64,000 nucleotides of DNA from Listeria grandensis FSL F6-0971 (GTDB taxonomy: Bacteria; Bacillota; Bacilli; Lactobacillales; Listeriaceae): the NCBI RefSeq assembly GCF_000525835.1, contig NZ_AODD01000007.1:31436-95435 (forward strand), read 5' to 3'. The notes under the pieces are model-generated. The model did not search any database, was not told the DNA's origin, and saw only the letters and a list, made by a program, of their open reading frames with translations. The translations under genes were made by a program, and so were the position numbers. This document shows, in pieces, positions 8,545-17,425 of this stretch; position 1 is the first letter of the stretch; each line of letters starts with the position of its first letter.

Positions 8545-9003
8545 ATGGAGTTAAGTGAAGATAGAGTAAATCGAGTGCAGGATGTATTGGGGTCATATTG
8601 GGCGATCAATCGGATTACCGCCAAGCATGCCGAACAGAATGCGCTCAGCCTAGGCTTGTCGTTGCAACAAATGGCGATACTTAATATTTTGTACGGACGT
8701 CCAGAATCAACGGTAGATGATCTAAAGAAGAAACTATTCACATCGACAGAAATCATTTCGGCCAATGTGGACGGGTTAGTCCACGCCAGATTAGTAGAAA
8801 AACTAAACACAGAATTCGTCGAAAATGCTGATGCATGGCGCTTGCAGTTGACAGAAAAAGGGAAAGAAATGTCTGAACGCTCGACACAGAACGCCTTTGC
8901 TTATAAAGCGATGATGAAGGCTTTAGATGAGATCGATGATGAAGATATAGACAAATTAATCGAGATCAACCGCAAAATAGAAGGTTTGCTAAAAACAGAC
9001 TAA
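8545..9003 (+). CDS. MarR-like winged-helix regulator
   Basis: A 152-residue protein: an N-terminal dimerisation helix (VQDVLGSYWAINRITAKHAEQ), a central helix-turn-helix (QQMAILNILYGRPESTVDDLKKKLFTS with TEIISANVDGLVHARLVEK), a wing containing WRLQLTEKGKEM, and an acidic C-terminal helix. Overall it fits the MarR superfamily, but it is more divergent than the gene next to it. The start has AGGAAGAGGTGATG upstream. No target gene is adjacent downstream in the same direction, so it may control itself, the divergent marR-yceI pair, or a distant gene. Confidence 0.7.
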   Translation: MELSEDRVNRVQDVLGSYWAINRITAKHAEQNALSLGLSLQQMAILNILYGRPESTVDDLKKKLFTSTEIISANVDGLVHARLVEKLNTEFVENADAWRLQLTEKGKEMSERSTQNAFAYKAMMKALDEIDDEDIDKLIEINRKIEGLLKTD

Positions 9004-9085
9004 CTAAATTTATTTAAACTTCTTGGCTGGCTTGAACATGGTAAAATACCAGATTTAGGTCAGCCAATTTGCGAGATAAAATCGG

Positions 9086-9133
9086 TAAAAAACATCGAAG
9101 ACCCCTAGAATGACTTTCATTCTAGGGGTTGAT
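9086..9133 (-). terminator. Terminator of lysP
   Basis: ACCCCTAGAATGA and TCATTCTAGGGGT form a perfect 13-bp stem with a 3-base loop. The T-rich tract (GTTTTTTACC) is on the minus-strand side, so it serves the lysine permease. Confidence 0.8.
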
Positions 9134-9142
9134 GTATGTGCA

Positions 9143-10627
9143 TTAATCTTTTTGGTTCATGTAAGAATCTTTATCAAAAGAACAATCTTCCAGTGGGATA
9201 ACTTTTGATTTTTGGGTGAATTTATAGGTCAGCCAGAATGCTAGAAAAATAGGCAAACCGATATAGGAAATGGCGATTTTTTGCCACCATTGCGGATTGG
9301 AAATGTCTGGATGTAAGAAGGCGTTGTAATCTTGTCCGACAATAACTAAAATACATAAAACAAGCGCTAAAAGTGGACCAAAGGGGAAGAATTTTGCTTT
9401 ATATTTCAGTTTGGTCAAGTCAAGCCCTTGCTTCACATACGCGCGCCGGAAGCGGTAATGGCTAATGGCGATACCGACCCAGGCAATAAAACCGGTCAAG
9501 CCAGATGCGCTTAGAAGCCATGTATAAATGACGGCTCCATTATCGCTCAATGTTGTGATGAACGTCATAGCACCAACAATCGTTGTCAAAATAAGCGCGG
9601 CCATCGGAATACCACGACGATTCACTTTAGAGAGAAATTTTGGTGCTTTACCGTCTTTGGCCATCGACCATAACATCCGTGTCGAGGCATAAAGTCCTGA
9701 GTTACCCGCGGATAGCACGGATGTTAGAATAACAGCATTCATAACGGAGGCAGCAATCGCAAGTCCTGCTTTTTCAAAAACGAGCGTGAACGGACTAATT
9801 GCGACATCGGTTGCTTCGCCGCCAAGCAAATTTGGACTTGTATAAGGAATGATCATTCCGATAACGAAGATCGCGAAAATATAAAAGAGCAAGATACGCC
9901 AGAAAACTTGTTTTATCGCTTTGGGTACACTTTTTTCAGGTGTGGCACTTTCTCCTGCTGCAATTCCGACGAGTTCGGTTCCTTGGAAGGAGAACCCGGC
10001 GAGCAGGAAGGTTCCGAGAATCGCGAAGAAGCCGCCGTTAAAAGGTGCGTCACCCATTGTGAAGTTTTCGAAGCCGATGAATTGACCACCAAGAATTCCA
10101 AAAATCGTAAGTACGCCGACGATTAGGAAGACGATGACGGTCACCACTTTAATGATGGAGAACCAATATTCTGATTCGCCGTAAGCTTTGACGGACAGCG
10201 CATTTAGGCCGAAAATCAGAATGAGGAAGATCGCGCTCCAGAGCCAAGCAGGTGCATCTGGATACCAAAATTTAATAATAAGTGCGGCTGTTGATATATC
10301 GACAGCAAGCGTGATCGCCCAGTTAAACCAGTAATTCCAACCGAGCGCAAAGCCAAATGCTGGATCGACAAAGCGCGAGGCGTAGGTACTAAAAGAGCCC
10401 GAAACTGGCATGTAAGTTGCCATTTCGCCAAGACTTGTCATTAAGAAGTAAACCATTAAACCAATCGCTGCATATGCGACAAGCGCACCACCTGGACCTG
10501 CTACGGCAATTGCATTTCCACTCGCAAGGAATAATCCTGTTCCAATCGAGCCCCCAATAGCAATCATTGATAAGTGACGCGTTTTTAATTCTCTGCGAAT
10601 ATGACCTTGTTGCTGTTCTTTTTTCAA
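9143..10627 (-). CDS. lysP: Lysine-specific amino acid permease
   Basis: A 494-residue, 12-segment APC superfamily permease. The opening RRELKTRHLSMIAIGGSIG and GTGLFLASGNAIAVAGPGG are typical of the AAT family, and the SLGEMATYMPVSGSFSTYA segment that follows and the EPTI-like C-half agree with LysP. The assignment to lysine rests mainly on the lysine riboswitch and terminator directly upstream, which would shut the gene off when lysine is abundant. The L. monocytogenes gene in this place (lmo0798, from memory) is also a riboswitch-controlled lysine transporter. It starts at ATG 10627 with AAAGGGAG upstream. Confidence 0.88.
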   Translation of the reverse strand: MKKEQQQGHIRRELKTRHLSMIAIGGSIGTGLFLASGNAIAVAGPGGALVAYAAIGLMVYFLMTSLGEMATYMPVSGSFSTYASRFVDPAFGFALGWNYWFNWAITLAVDISTAALIIKFWYPDAPAWLWSAIFLILIFGLNALSVKAYGESEYWFSIIKVVTVIVFLIVGVLTIFGILGGQFIGFENFTMGDAPFNGGFFAILGTFLLAGFSFQGTELVGIAAGESATPEKSVPKAIKQVFWRILLFYIFAIFVIGMIIPYTSPNLLGGEATDVAISPFTLVFEKAGLAIAASVMNAVILTSVLSAGNSGLYASTRMLWSMAKDGKAPKFLSKVNRRGIPMAALILTTIVGAMTFITTLSDNGAVIYTWLLSASGLTGFIAWVGIAISHYRFRRAYVKQGLDLTKLKYKAKFFPFGPLLALVLCILVIVGQDYNAFLHPDISNPQWWQKIAISYIGLPIFLAFWLTYKFTQKSKVIPLEDCSFDKDSYMNQKD

Positions 10628-10704
10628 AAGTAAAACTCCCTTTCTAGATTGTTAAAAAACGATTTTTTTAGTTAAAGCTCTATATCACATGAGGTTTTCG
10701 GGAA

Positions 10705-10743
10705 CGAAAAAACTGATCCCTTATGATTTTCTAGAGATCAGCC
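10705..10743 (-). terminator. Riboswitch-controlled terminator before lysP
   Basis: CTGATCTCT and AGGGATCAG form a stem followed by TTTTTT on the minus strand, between the L-box aptamer and the lysP start. It is the expression platform. Confidence 0.85.
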
Positions 10744-10764
10744 TATATACACCAACATCAAAAA

Positions 10765-10960
10765 GCGTTAGATAGCACACCCGTTTCGCCAAGCTATTGG
10801 CACAAACAGCAGTCCTGTTTCTTTCGATAACAGTCCCAGTTAAAGAGCAGTCATAAACCTGTCTTCACTTCGGCGAGCATCCTTTTTACGTTGAGTCAAA
10901 CAGTGTTTTATGCACCTCGTCATCCGCTACTTGTGAATTTCGCAACCTCTACCTCACCGT
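10765..10960 (-). ncRNA. Lysine riboswitch (L box) aptamer
   Basis: On the minus strand the leader contains the L-box core AGAGGTTGCGA, then an AAGTA element, GACGAGGTGCATAA, and the invariant-type GCCGAAG loop. A closing helix can form between AGGTAG (10949-10954) and CTATCT (10770-10775). The element lies between an upstream promoter region and a terminator 160 bases before lysP, the expected off-switch layout: lysine binding stabilises the aptamer and lets the terminator form. Confidence 0.85.
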
Positions 10961-11036
10961 TTGGATGAGGATTTTATTAAGTTTTCATGTACTATACTAA
11001 CGAATTCAGTGCGTAATTGCAAGGTTTTTTTGTATT

Positions 11037-11810
11037 TTAAACGTTTTTTAAAGCTTCGCGAACGGTGCTGAAAGTCGGGATGTTCGGCAGGCGGCTGTCG
11101 TAGTTGACCATAAGCATCGCAAATCTTGGCGAAACGCCGGTAAGCATGAGGCTCACGCCAGTCAATTTCGTTAATGCTAAAAATTTGATCAGATTAGCAG
11201 CGACTTCTTCATTGAAATCGGCGAGTCCAGAAATGTCCATAATCAAATAATCAATTTGGCTAACATCAAGATAGGAGGCCACATTTTGCGTCATTTCTTC
11301 AAAGCGATCTGTCGAAAGTGCGCCAACGAGTGGCAGAACTGCAACGCCATCTTGCACAGGAACGATCGGTGTTGACATTTTAACGATTTCCTCAATGGAG
11401 TCTTCCAATAACATTTTATATTTTTCCTCGCGCGTCACGTCACGCTGAATCCCAATAAAATAGCTTTTTCCAGAAGCCTCATCGAAAATAGGATCGATCG
11501 TTAGTTCATTAAAGAAGATATCTCCATTTTTGCGGTAATTTTGCAGAAAAACATTTACGTGTGTTCTATTTTTGACTGCTTGGCTGATTTTTGCAATGGC
11601 GGATTTATCGGTTTTGCGCCCTTGTAGCATACTACAATTTTTACCCATCACGTCTTCTGAGCTGTAGCCGGTAATCCGTTCAAATCCGCTGTTCACATAA
11701 ATAATTGGATTCTTTGGCAAATCGCCATCCGTAATAATAACGCCGACGCTTGTCATATTTAAAGCTTTTAAAATAATATTGAATTGCAATTCTGCTTCTT
11801 TGTTTAACAT
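11037..11810 (-). CDS. Blue-light photoreceptor, LOV-STAS protein (YtvA-like)
   Basis: A 257-residue protein. Residues 15-125 form a PAS/LOV domain with the flavin-adduct motif GKNCSMLQG; the photoactive cysteine is residue 59 and the FMN-contact sequence NYRKNGDIFFNELTIDP follows. A short linker helix leads to a STAS domain (about 150-257) with the SGLADFNEE-type loop. YtvA-family proteins feed blue light into the sigma-B stressosome. The motif has S-M where most LOV domains have R-F, which may alter photocycle kinetics. ATG 11810 is preferred; a start 42 bases upstream has no good ribosome site. Confidence 0.88.
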   Translation of the reverse strand: MLNKEAELQFNIILKALNMTSVGVIITDGDLPKNPIIYVNSGFERITGYSSEDVMGKNCSMLQGRKTDKSAIAKISQAVKNRTHVNVFLQNYRKNGDIFFNELTIDPIFDEASGKSYFIGIQRDVTREEKYKMLLEDSIEEIVKMSTPIVPVQDGVAVLPLVGALSTDRFEEMTQNVASYLDVSQIDYLIMDISGLADFNEEVAANLIKFLALTKLTGVSLMLTGVSPRFAMLMVNYDSRLPNIPTFSTVREALKNV

Positions 11811-12064
11811 CCCACACAACCATCCCTTTTTTGGATTTATATAAACTATCATACCAAAAAGCCCTCGAAATAGAAATCGTTAGTATAAAATTCATGTTCT
11901 GTTCATACTTATTTGATAGGGTGGAATTGTCTTAAACTGTATAATAAATTGATGATAAAATAGTAAGAAATTGCTTTGATTGGATGAATTATTGTGCACA
12001 CTTATGAAAAATGTAGTAACATAGATAGGATAGGAAAAGTGAAGATCAGAGAGGAGTTATTTTT

Positions 12065-12706
12065 GTGCAACAGCCTTCCGTAAATGAGTTGAAAGAATGG
12101 CGTAATGTGATGTTAATGCATCGTTTCGCTTTAGAAGAGGTTAATACGAAATTAAAAATATTAAATGATGAGTTTCAGTTTATTCATGATTACAACCCGA
12201 TGGAACATTTGAAATCAAGGGTGAAAAGCTTCGAGAGCCTCACTGCAAAATTGGAGAAAAAAGGGCTAGATATCACACCGGAGAATGCCTATGCGCACGT
12301 GCATGATATTGCAGGTATTCGGGTCACGTGTTCGTTTGTATCTGATATTTATAAAATATATGAGATGTTGGCGAATCAAGATGATATGACAATTATGAAT
12401 GTGAAAGATTATGTAGAAAATCCAAAGCCGAACGGTTATCGGAGCTTGCATTTAATTTGTGAAGTACCGATTTTCTTAACGAATACGTCACGCAAAATGT
12501 GTGTGGAAATTCAAATTAGAACGGTTGCCATGGATTTTTGGGCGAGTTTGGAGCATAAAATCTACTACAAATATAAATCGACGGCACCAGCGCATTTGAC
12601 GCAGGAGCTATATGAGGCTGCCGCGATTATTCAGCATTTAGATGAAAAGATGAAATACTTAAATGATGAGATCGATCAATATAAAAATGAGGTTGAGGGC
12701 GAATAA
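12065..12706 (+). CDS. relQ: Small alarmone synthetase RelQ (YjbM-type)
   Basis: A 213-residue single-domain (p)ppGpp synthetase. It has HDIAGIRVTCSFVSDIY, KPNGYRSLHLICEVP and the CVEIQIRTVAMDFWASLEHK core of the RelA/SpoT synthetase fold, with no hydrolase (HD), TGS or ACT domains. RelQ enzymes form tetramers and make pppGpp/ppGpp from ATP and GTP/GDP during envelope or other stress. The C-terminal helices (about 170-213) match the oligomerisation tail. It starts with GTG at 12065 behind AGAGGAG. The antiporter gene follows after 14 bases, so they form an operon. Confidence 0.9.
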   Translation: MQQPSVNELKEWRNVMLMHRFALEEVNTKLKILNDEFQFIHDYNPMEHLKSRVKSFESLTAKLEKKGLDITPENAYAHVHDIAGIRVTCSFVSDIYKIYEMLANQDDMTIMNVKDYVENPKPNGYRSLHLICEVPIFLTNTSRKMCVEIQIRTVAMDFWASLEHKIYYKYKSTAPAHLTQELYEAAAIIQHLDEKMKYLNDEIDQYKNEVEGE

Positions 12707-12720
12707 GGGGTTGAAAAAGG

Positions 12721-14781
12721 GTGGACATATTTTATTACGTATTAATTATGTTAGCAACTATTTTGGTTTCGAATGTTGTTAACCGTTTTATCCCGTTTGT
12801 ATCAATTCCGTTGATTCAAATCGGATTGGGTGTTTTAGTGGCTTGTTTACCACTAGCATTCGAATTGAAGCTAAATCCGGAGTTATTTTTAGTGTTGTTT
12901 ATCGCACCACTTCTATTTAATGACGGAAAAAGAACGGATCGGCAAGCGTTATGGAATTTGCGTGCGCCGATTTTAATGTTGGCGTTGGGACTTGTTTTTG
13001 TAACCGTGCTTGTTATTGGTTATTTTGTTAACTGGATGATTCCAACGATTCCGCTTGCTGCGGCTTTTGCGCTTGCTGCTGCACTTGCACCAACGGACGC
13101 TGTGGCAGTTGGCTCGCTTTCGGGACGAATTGACTTGCCGAAGAAAATCACACATCTTTTAGAAGGGGAAGCGCTGATGAATGATGCGTCGGGTCTTGTG
13201 GCTTTCCAATTTGCGATAGCGGCAATGGTGACAGGTGTATTCTCCATTTGGGATGCGTCGGTGAGTTTCGTGTTGATTGCAATCGGTGGGATTATTTGTG
13301 GGCTTGTGTTGACATTTATTAAATTTAAATTCCTCAAATGGATTCGTAGTCTAGGTATGGAAGACGTTACGCTACATATGTTGATTCAAATTTTGACGCC
13401 ATTTGTGATTTATTTAGTGGCCGAAGAATTGCATGTATCGGGAATTTTAGCTGTTGTGGCGGCCGGCATTATGCATGCTTTTGAAAAGCGGAAAATGGAT
13501 CCGATGACCGTTAAACTGAATGTGGTGTCGCAAGGGACTTGGTCGGTTATTATTTTCGTGTTGAACGGTCTCGTATTTATTATTTTAGGAACGCAATTAC
13601 CAGATATTATTCAAGTCGTTTGGCAAAACTCGGGCGTGAGCAATTGGCAGGTCATCTTTTACGTGCTTCTGATCACGTTTAGCTTGATTACGATACGATT
13701 CTTGTGGATTCATTTAGGTTGGTTGATTCCGCATTTGATGAAAGGAAATGATCTAAGCAAGCCAAATCTGCGAGCAACAGTGCTTACCTCCTTATCAGGT
13801 GTTCGCGGAGCGGTGACGCTTGCTTCGGCACTTTCGATTCCGTTTGTGCTAGGAGATGGTAGTCCATTCCCGCAGCGGTCGCTCATTATTTGTATCGCAT
13901 CAGGCGTTATTTTATGCTCGTTGATTATTGCGACGGCGATTTTACCGATTTTGGCTCGGAAAGATGAGAGCAATACGGACAGTCCACGCGCGGAAAAATC
14001 GATGCGATTAAGCGCTTGTCGCCAAGTTGTGGAGCAATTAAACCGCGAGATAACATCGGAGAATAAGGCGGCAACACAAGTTGTGATGGAAGATTATCGC
14101 GGACGTATGCGTGCTATTCAAAAAGAAGATGTAAACGCGAGTAGGCAAAAAGAAATAGATGCGGCACAACATGGGCTCCGTCTGCAAATTTTGAAATGGG
14201 AGAAAGATAATACCGCTTTGTTGTTGGAACAAGGGAAGACAAGCAAGCAATCTGCTATGCGCTATAATAACTATATTGATGCGATGGAAAAAGCGCTGAA
14301 TGGCAGAGGGAAAACGCGTTCTGGTATGATGGCAATGATGTTTAAACGCATGACTCGCCAGTTACTGCATCCGAAGCAATGGCAAAAAGCGAAGGAAAAG
14401 ATGAACGAAATAAAGCAAAATCCAGACCAATATCAAGATATGATGAACGAGATCCGGGATTTGCGTGAGAAAAATGGGCAAGTTGTGACGAAGAATCTGA
14501 CGGCATTGCTTGACGATACGAACCAAGCCGTGATTTGGCCTCTTATCAATGAAAATAAACGCATTCTAGAACAAATGAGACGCGACCCAGGTAGCATGAA
14601 GTCAAGAGCTAGATTCGAACAAGCGAAAAAAGATGTGCAACTTCAAGCTGTTCAGATCGAGCGCGATGTTATCCAAGATCTTTTTGAAAAAGGAAAAATT
14701 TCGAGAGATTTAGCGCGTGAGCTGAGACAAAACTTGAACTTGTATGAAACGTATTATTTTGGGAACGAAGAATTAGCATAA
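12721..14781 (+). CDS. CPA1-family Na+/H+ antiporter with long cytoplasmic tail
   Basis: A 686-residue protein. The first 410 residues hold 11-12 membrane segments of a CPA1 exchanger, including AALAPTDAVAVGSLSGR, the MNDASGLVAF segment with its ion-binding aspartate, and SGVRGAVTLASALSIP. The last 270 residues are a highly charged helical cytoplasmic tail rich in K, E, R and Q, longer than in many bacterial members and probably regulatory. It starts with GTG at 12721. Being in an operon with relQ suggests that pH or ion homeostasis is expressed together with alarmone signalling. Confidence 0.85.
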   Translation: MDIFYYVLIMLATILVSNVVNRFIPFVSIPLIQIGLGVLVACLPLAFELKLNPELFLVLFIAPLLFNDGKRTDRQALWNLRAPILMLALGLVFVTVLVIGYFVNWMIPTIPLAAAFALAAALAPTDAVAVGSLSGRIDLPKKITHLLEGEALMNDASGLVAFQFAIAAMVTGVFSIWDASVSFVLIAIGGIICGLVLTFIKFKFLKWIRSLGMEDVTLHMLIQILTPFVIYLVAEELHVSGILAVVAAGIMHAFEKRKMDPMTVKLNVVSQGTWSVIIFVLNGLVFIILGTQLPDIIQVVWQNSGVSNWQVIFYVLLITFSLITIRFLWIHLGWLIPHLMKGNDLSKPNLRATVLTSLSGVRGAVTLASALSIPFVLGDGSPFPQRSLIICIASGVILCSLIIATAILPILARKDESNTDSPRAEKSMRLSACRQVVEQLNREITSENKAATQVVMEDYRGRMRAIQKEDVNASRQKEIDAAQHGLRLQILKWEKDNTALLLEQGKTSKQSAMRYNNYIDAMEKALNGRGKTRSGMMAMMFKRMTRQLLHPKQWQKAKEKMNEIKQNPDQYQDMMNEIRDLREKNGQVVTKNLTALLDDTNQAVIWPLINENKRILEQMRRDPGSMKSRARFEQAKKDVQLQAVQIERDVIQDLFEKGKISRDLARELRQNLNLYETYYFGNEELA

Positions 14782-14786
14782 AGATG

Positions 14787-14831
14787 AACAAGCCTGATGA
14801 GAGTATATACTTTCAAAGGCTTGTTTTTTTG
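14787..14831 (+). terminator. Terminator of the relQ-antiporter operon
   Basis: AACAAGCCT pairs with AGGCTTGTT and is followed by a run of T. Confidence 0.85.
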
Positions 14832-14841
14832 TAAAAAAGTA

Positions 14842-14871
14842 TTGCGATTTCAGCAGGGAATGATGTATAAT
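14842..14871 (+). promoter_or_regulatory. Promoter of the XRE-cupin/pot region
   Basis: TTGCGA (14842-14847), an 18-base spacer, and TATAAT (14866-14871). Operator repeats begin 12 bases further on. Confidence 0.6.
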
Positions 14872-14882
14872 TAGCGTTGCTA

Positions 14883-14943
14883 TAGTAAACATAGAGTTTA
14901 CTATTACTAAACAATAATGACTCTAGGTTTACTTTTACTAAAC
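14883..14943. promoter_or_regulatory. Cluster of operator repeats for the XRE-cupin regulator
   Basis: TAGTAAAC-ATAGA-GTTTACTA is a perfect 8-bp inverted repeat (14883-14903). It overlaps GTTTACTATTACTAAAC (14896-14912), and a near copy, GTTTACTTTTACTAAAC, lies at 14927-14943, 31 bp downstream (about three helical turns). The block sits between the promoter and the regulator's start codon, so cooperative autorepression is the natural reading. Confidence 0.65.
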
Positions 14944-14963
14944 TAATGGGAAGGTTGCGAATT

Positions 14964-15507
14964 ATGGATATCGGTAAGCGAATTAAGAATCTACGTCTTA
15001 GTAAAAATTTGACGCAAGAAGAGCTTGGAGAACGTACGGATTTGACAAAAGGCTATATTTCACAGTTAGAGCGTGATCTGAGTTCGCCTTCCATTGAAAC
15101 ACTATTTGATATTTTAGAAGTGCTTGGCTGTACGCCGAAAGAATTTTTTGACGAGGAAGAGCAGGAGCAAAAAGTTGTATATGGCGCGAGTGAGCATACT
15201 TTTTTTTGAAGATGAGGAAAAAGGGTATCAAGTAAAGTGGTTGGTTCCAGAATCTAATGAGAAAGAAATCGAGCCGGTTTATTTGACGCTTTTTGAAAAA
15301 GGTTCGTTTAAGCAATTCGAGCCATCGCTATCGGAAACATTTGGCTATGTTCTAGAAGGGAAAGTCACAATCAAACTAGGGAAGCGACTATACACGGCAA
15401 AGCAAGGCGAGGCAATCTATTTTCATGCTTCGGATGAACATCAAATTTGTAATGAAGAAGATGAGCCGGCAACATTGATTTTAGTTGCAACAGATTCGTA
15501 TTTGTAA
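14964..15507 (+). pseudogene. XRE-cupin transcriptional regulator of the pot operon, frameshifted
   Basis: With one base removed this is a 180-residue regulator: an XRE helix-turn-helix (KNLTQEELGERTDLTKGYIS then QLERDLSSPSIETLFDILE) followed by a cupin domain (GYVLEGKVTIKLGKRLYTAK then QGEAIYFHASDEHQICNEED). The frame breaks at a run of eight T (15200-15207), where seven would continue into EDEEKGYQVKW. As written, the HTH half ends at 15209 and the cupin half has no start of its own. PuuR-like XRE-cupin proteins sense polyamines, and this gene directly precedes potABCD. The start at ATG 14964 has GGGAAGG upstream. Sequencing error is a serious alternative. Confidence 0.8.
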
Positions 15508-15521
15508 GGAGGAATAAAACA

Positions 15522-16613
15522 ATGACAGAAACAATTATTCGCTTTGAAAATGTAACAAAGCAGTTCGATAATGATCCACCGGTGCTCGATAATGTCAGTT
15601 TTGAGATTGAAAAAGGGAAATTCTATACGCTACTCGGCCCTTCTGGTTGCGGAAAGACGACCATTTTACGCTTGATTGCGGGTTTTTTAGAGGCGAGTGA
15701 TGGCAAGATTTTTCTGAATGACAAGGTGATTAATGATATTCCGGCTAATAAGCGACCGGTCAATACGGTTTTTCAAGATTACGCGTTGTTTCCGCATTTG
15801 AATGTGTTTGAAAATGTGGCATTTGGCCTGCGAATTAAGAAATTGAAGAAAGATGAGATTCGGCAGAAAGTAACCGAAGCGTTGAAATTTGTAAATTTAG
15901 CGGGTTACGAGCAACGCGAGATCACGGAAATGTCTGGTGGTCAGCGTCAGCGTGTGGCGATTGCGCGCGCGATTGTGAACGAACCGGAAGTTATTCTGCT
16001 AGATGAGCCACTTTCGGCACTTGATTTGAAGCTGCGAACGGAGATGCAGTATGAGTTGCGCGATTTACAACGCCGACTCGGTATTACTTTTATTTTTGTC
16101 ACGCATGATCAAGAAGAGGCGCTGGCGATGAGTGATGAGATTTTTGTATTGAATAAGGGCGAAATTCAGCAAAGCGGGACGCCTATCGATATTTATGATG
16201 AGCCGATTAACCGTTTTGTCGCTGATTTTATTGGGGAATCCAACATCGTTTCTGGCAAAATGATTCAGGATTTCGAGGTGGAATTTGTGGAACGAACATT
16301 TGAATGTGTCGACCAAGGCTTCCATCCAAATGAAATCGTGGAAGTCATCATTCGCCCAGAAGATTTGGAAATTACGGTCGAGGAGAAAGGAAATTTGCGC
16401 GTGACGGTGGACTGGGTCTTATTCCGCGGTGTGCACTATGAAATTGGTTGCATCGATGAGGATGGGAATGAATGGCTGGTACATTCGACGAAAAAAGCGA
16501 GAATTGGTGAAAAATTAGGGTTAGCATTTGATCCGGAGGCTATCCATGTGATGCGTCTCGGGGAAACAGAAGAAGAATTTGATGCGCGCCTAGAAAGCTA
16601 TGAAGAGGCGTAG
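15522..16613 (+). CDS. potA: Spermidine/putrescine ABC transporter, ATPase PotA
   Basis: A 363-residue ABC ATPase. It has the Walker [13 protein letters not shown], the Q-loop [20 protein letters not shown], the signature [14 protein letters not shown] and the Walker [13 protein letters not shown]. After residue 240 it carries the TOBE regulatory domain ([11 protein letters not shown]) of the PotA/MalK class. It energises polyamine import through PotB and PotC. It follows the XRE-cupin gene by 14 bases with an AAGGAGG site, and starts the tightly packed potABCD unit. Confidence 0.93.
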   Translation: MTETIIRFENVTKQFDNDPPVLDNVSFEIEKGKFYTLLGPSGCGKTTILRLIAGFLEASDGKIFLNDKVINDIPANKRPVNTVFQDYALFPHLNVFENVAFGLRIKKLKKDEIRQKVTEALKFVNLAGYEQREITEMSGGQRQRVAIARAIVNEPEVILLDEPLSALDLKLRTEMQYELRDLQRRLGITFIFVTHDQEEALAMSDEIFVLNKGEIQQSGTPIDIYDEPINRFVADFIGESNIVSGKMIQDFEVEFVERTFECVDQGFHPNEIVEVIIRPEDLEITVEEKGNLRVTVDWVLFRGVHYEIGCIDEDGNEWLVHSTKKARIGEKLGLAFDPEAIHVMRLGETEEEFDARLESYEEA

Positions 16614-16615
16614 CC

Positions 16616-17425
16616 ATGACAAAACGAGCGCGCACTTTTTATCTTATTCCTTATGTCTTTTGGATTTTGTTATTCGTTATCGCGCCGATCGTGTTGATCG
16701 CGTACTATTCATTTTTTGATATTGATGGAAATTTGACGTTTTCGAATTACGTGAATTTCTTTACGCCTGTTTATTTGAAAATGACGGTGAGTTCTTTCTG
16801 GTATGCGTTTTTGATCATGTTATTCACGTTATTGATTTCGTATCCAACCGCTCTTGTACTCACAAAATTGAAGCATAAACAGCTCTGGTTATTGTTGATT
16901 ATTTTGCCGACATGGATTAACTTATTACTTAAAGCCTATGCGTTTATGGGGATTTTTGGAACGTATGGTACGGCGAACAAATTTTTAGAATTTATCGGGA
17001 TTGGAACGCAGCAGATCTTATTTACTGATTTTAGTTTCTTGTTTGTGTCGACGTATATTTTTATTCCGTTTATGATTTTGCCGATATTTAATGCGCTTGA
17101 GGAGATGAGTCCGTCATTAACGAATGCGGCGCAAGATTTAGGTGCTACACGGTGGACAACGTTTTGGCGCGTCGTATTCCCGATAACGCTTGACGGTGTG
17201 AAAGCAGGATGCCAGGCCGTGTTTATTCCAGCCTTGTCCCTCTTTATGATCACGCGTTTGATTGCTGGAAACCGAGTAATCACGCTTGGAACGGCGATTG
17301 AAGAGCACTTTCTAGTTACGCAAGATTGGGGAATGGGTTCAACGATTGGTGTATTTTTAATCATTGCCATGTTTATTATCATGTTTGCATCTGGCGCAAA
17401 ACGTAAGAAAGGGGCGATGAAATGA
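16616..17425 (+). CDS. potB: Spermidine/putrescine ABC permease PotB
   Basis: A 269-residue permease with six membrane segments and the EAA loop ALEEMSPSLTNAAQDLGATRW-type motif near residue 165, which docks onto PotA. It begins two bases after the potA stop and overlaps potC by four bases (ATGA), so translation is coupled along the operon. Confidence 0.93.
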   Translation: MTKRARTFYLIPYVFWILLFVIAPIVLIAYYSFFDIDGNLTFSNYVNFFTPVYLKMTVSSFWYAFLIMLFTLLISYPTALVLTKLKHKQLWLLLIILPTWINLLLKAYAFMGIFGTYGTANKFLEFIGIGTQQILFTDFSFLFVSTYIFIPFMILPIFNALEEMSPSLTNAAQDLGATRWTTFWRVVFPITLDGVKAGCQAVFIPALSLFMITRLIAGNRVITLGTAIEEHFLVTQDWGMGSTIGVFLIIAMFIIMFASGAKRKKGAMK

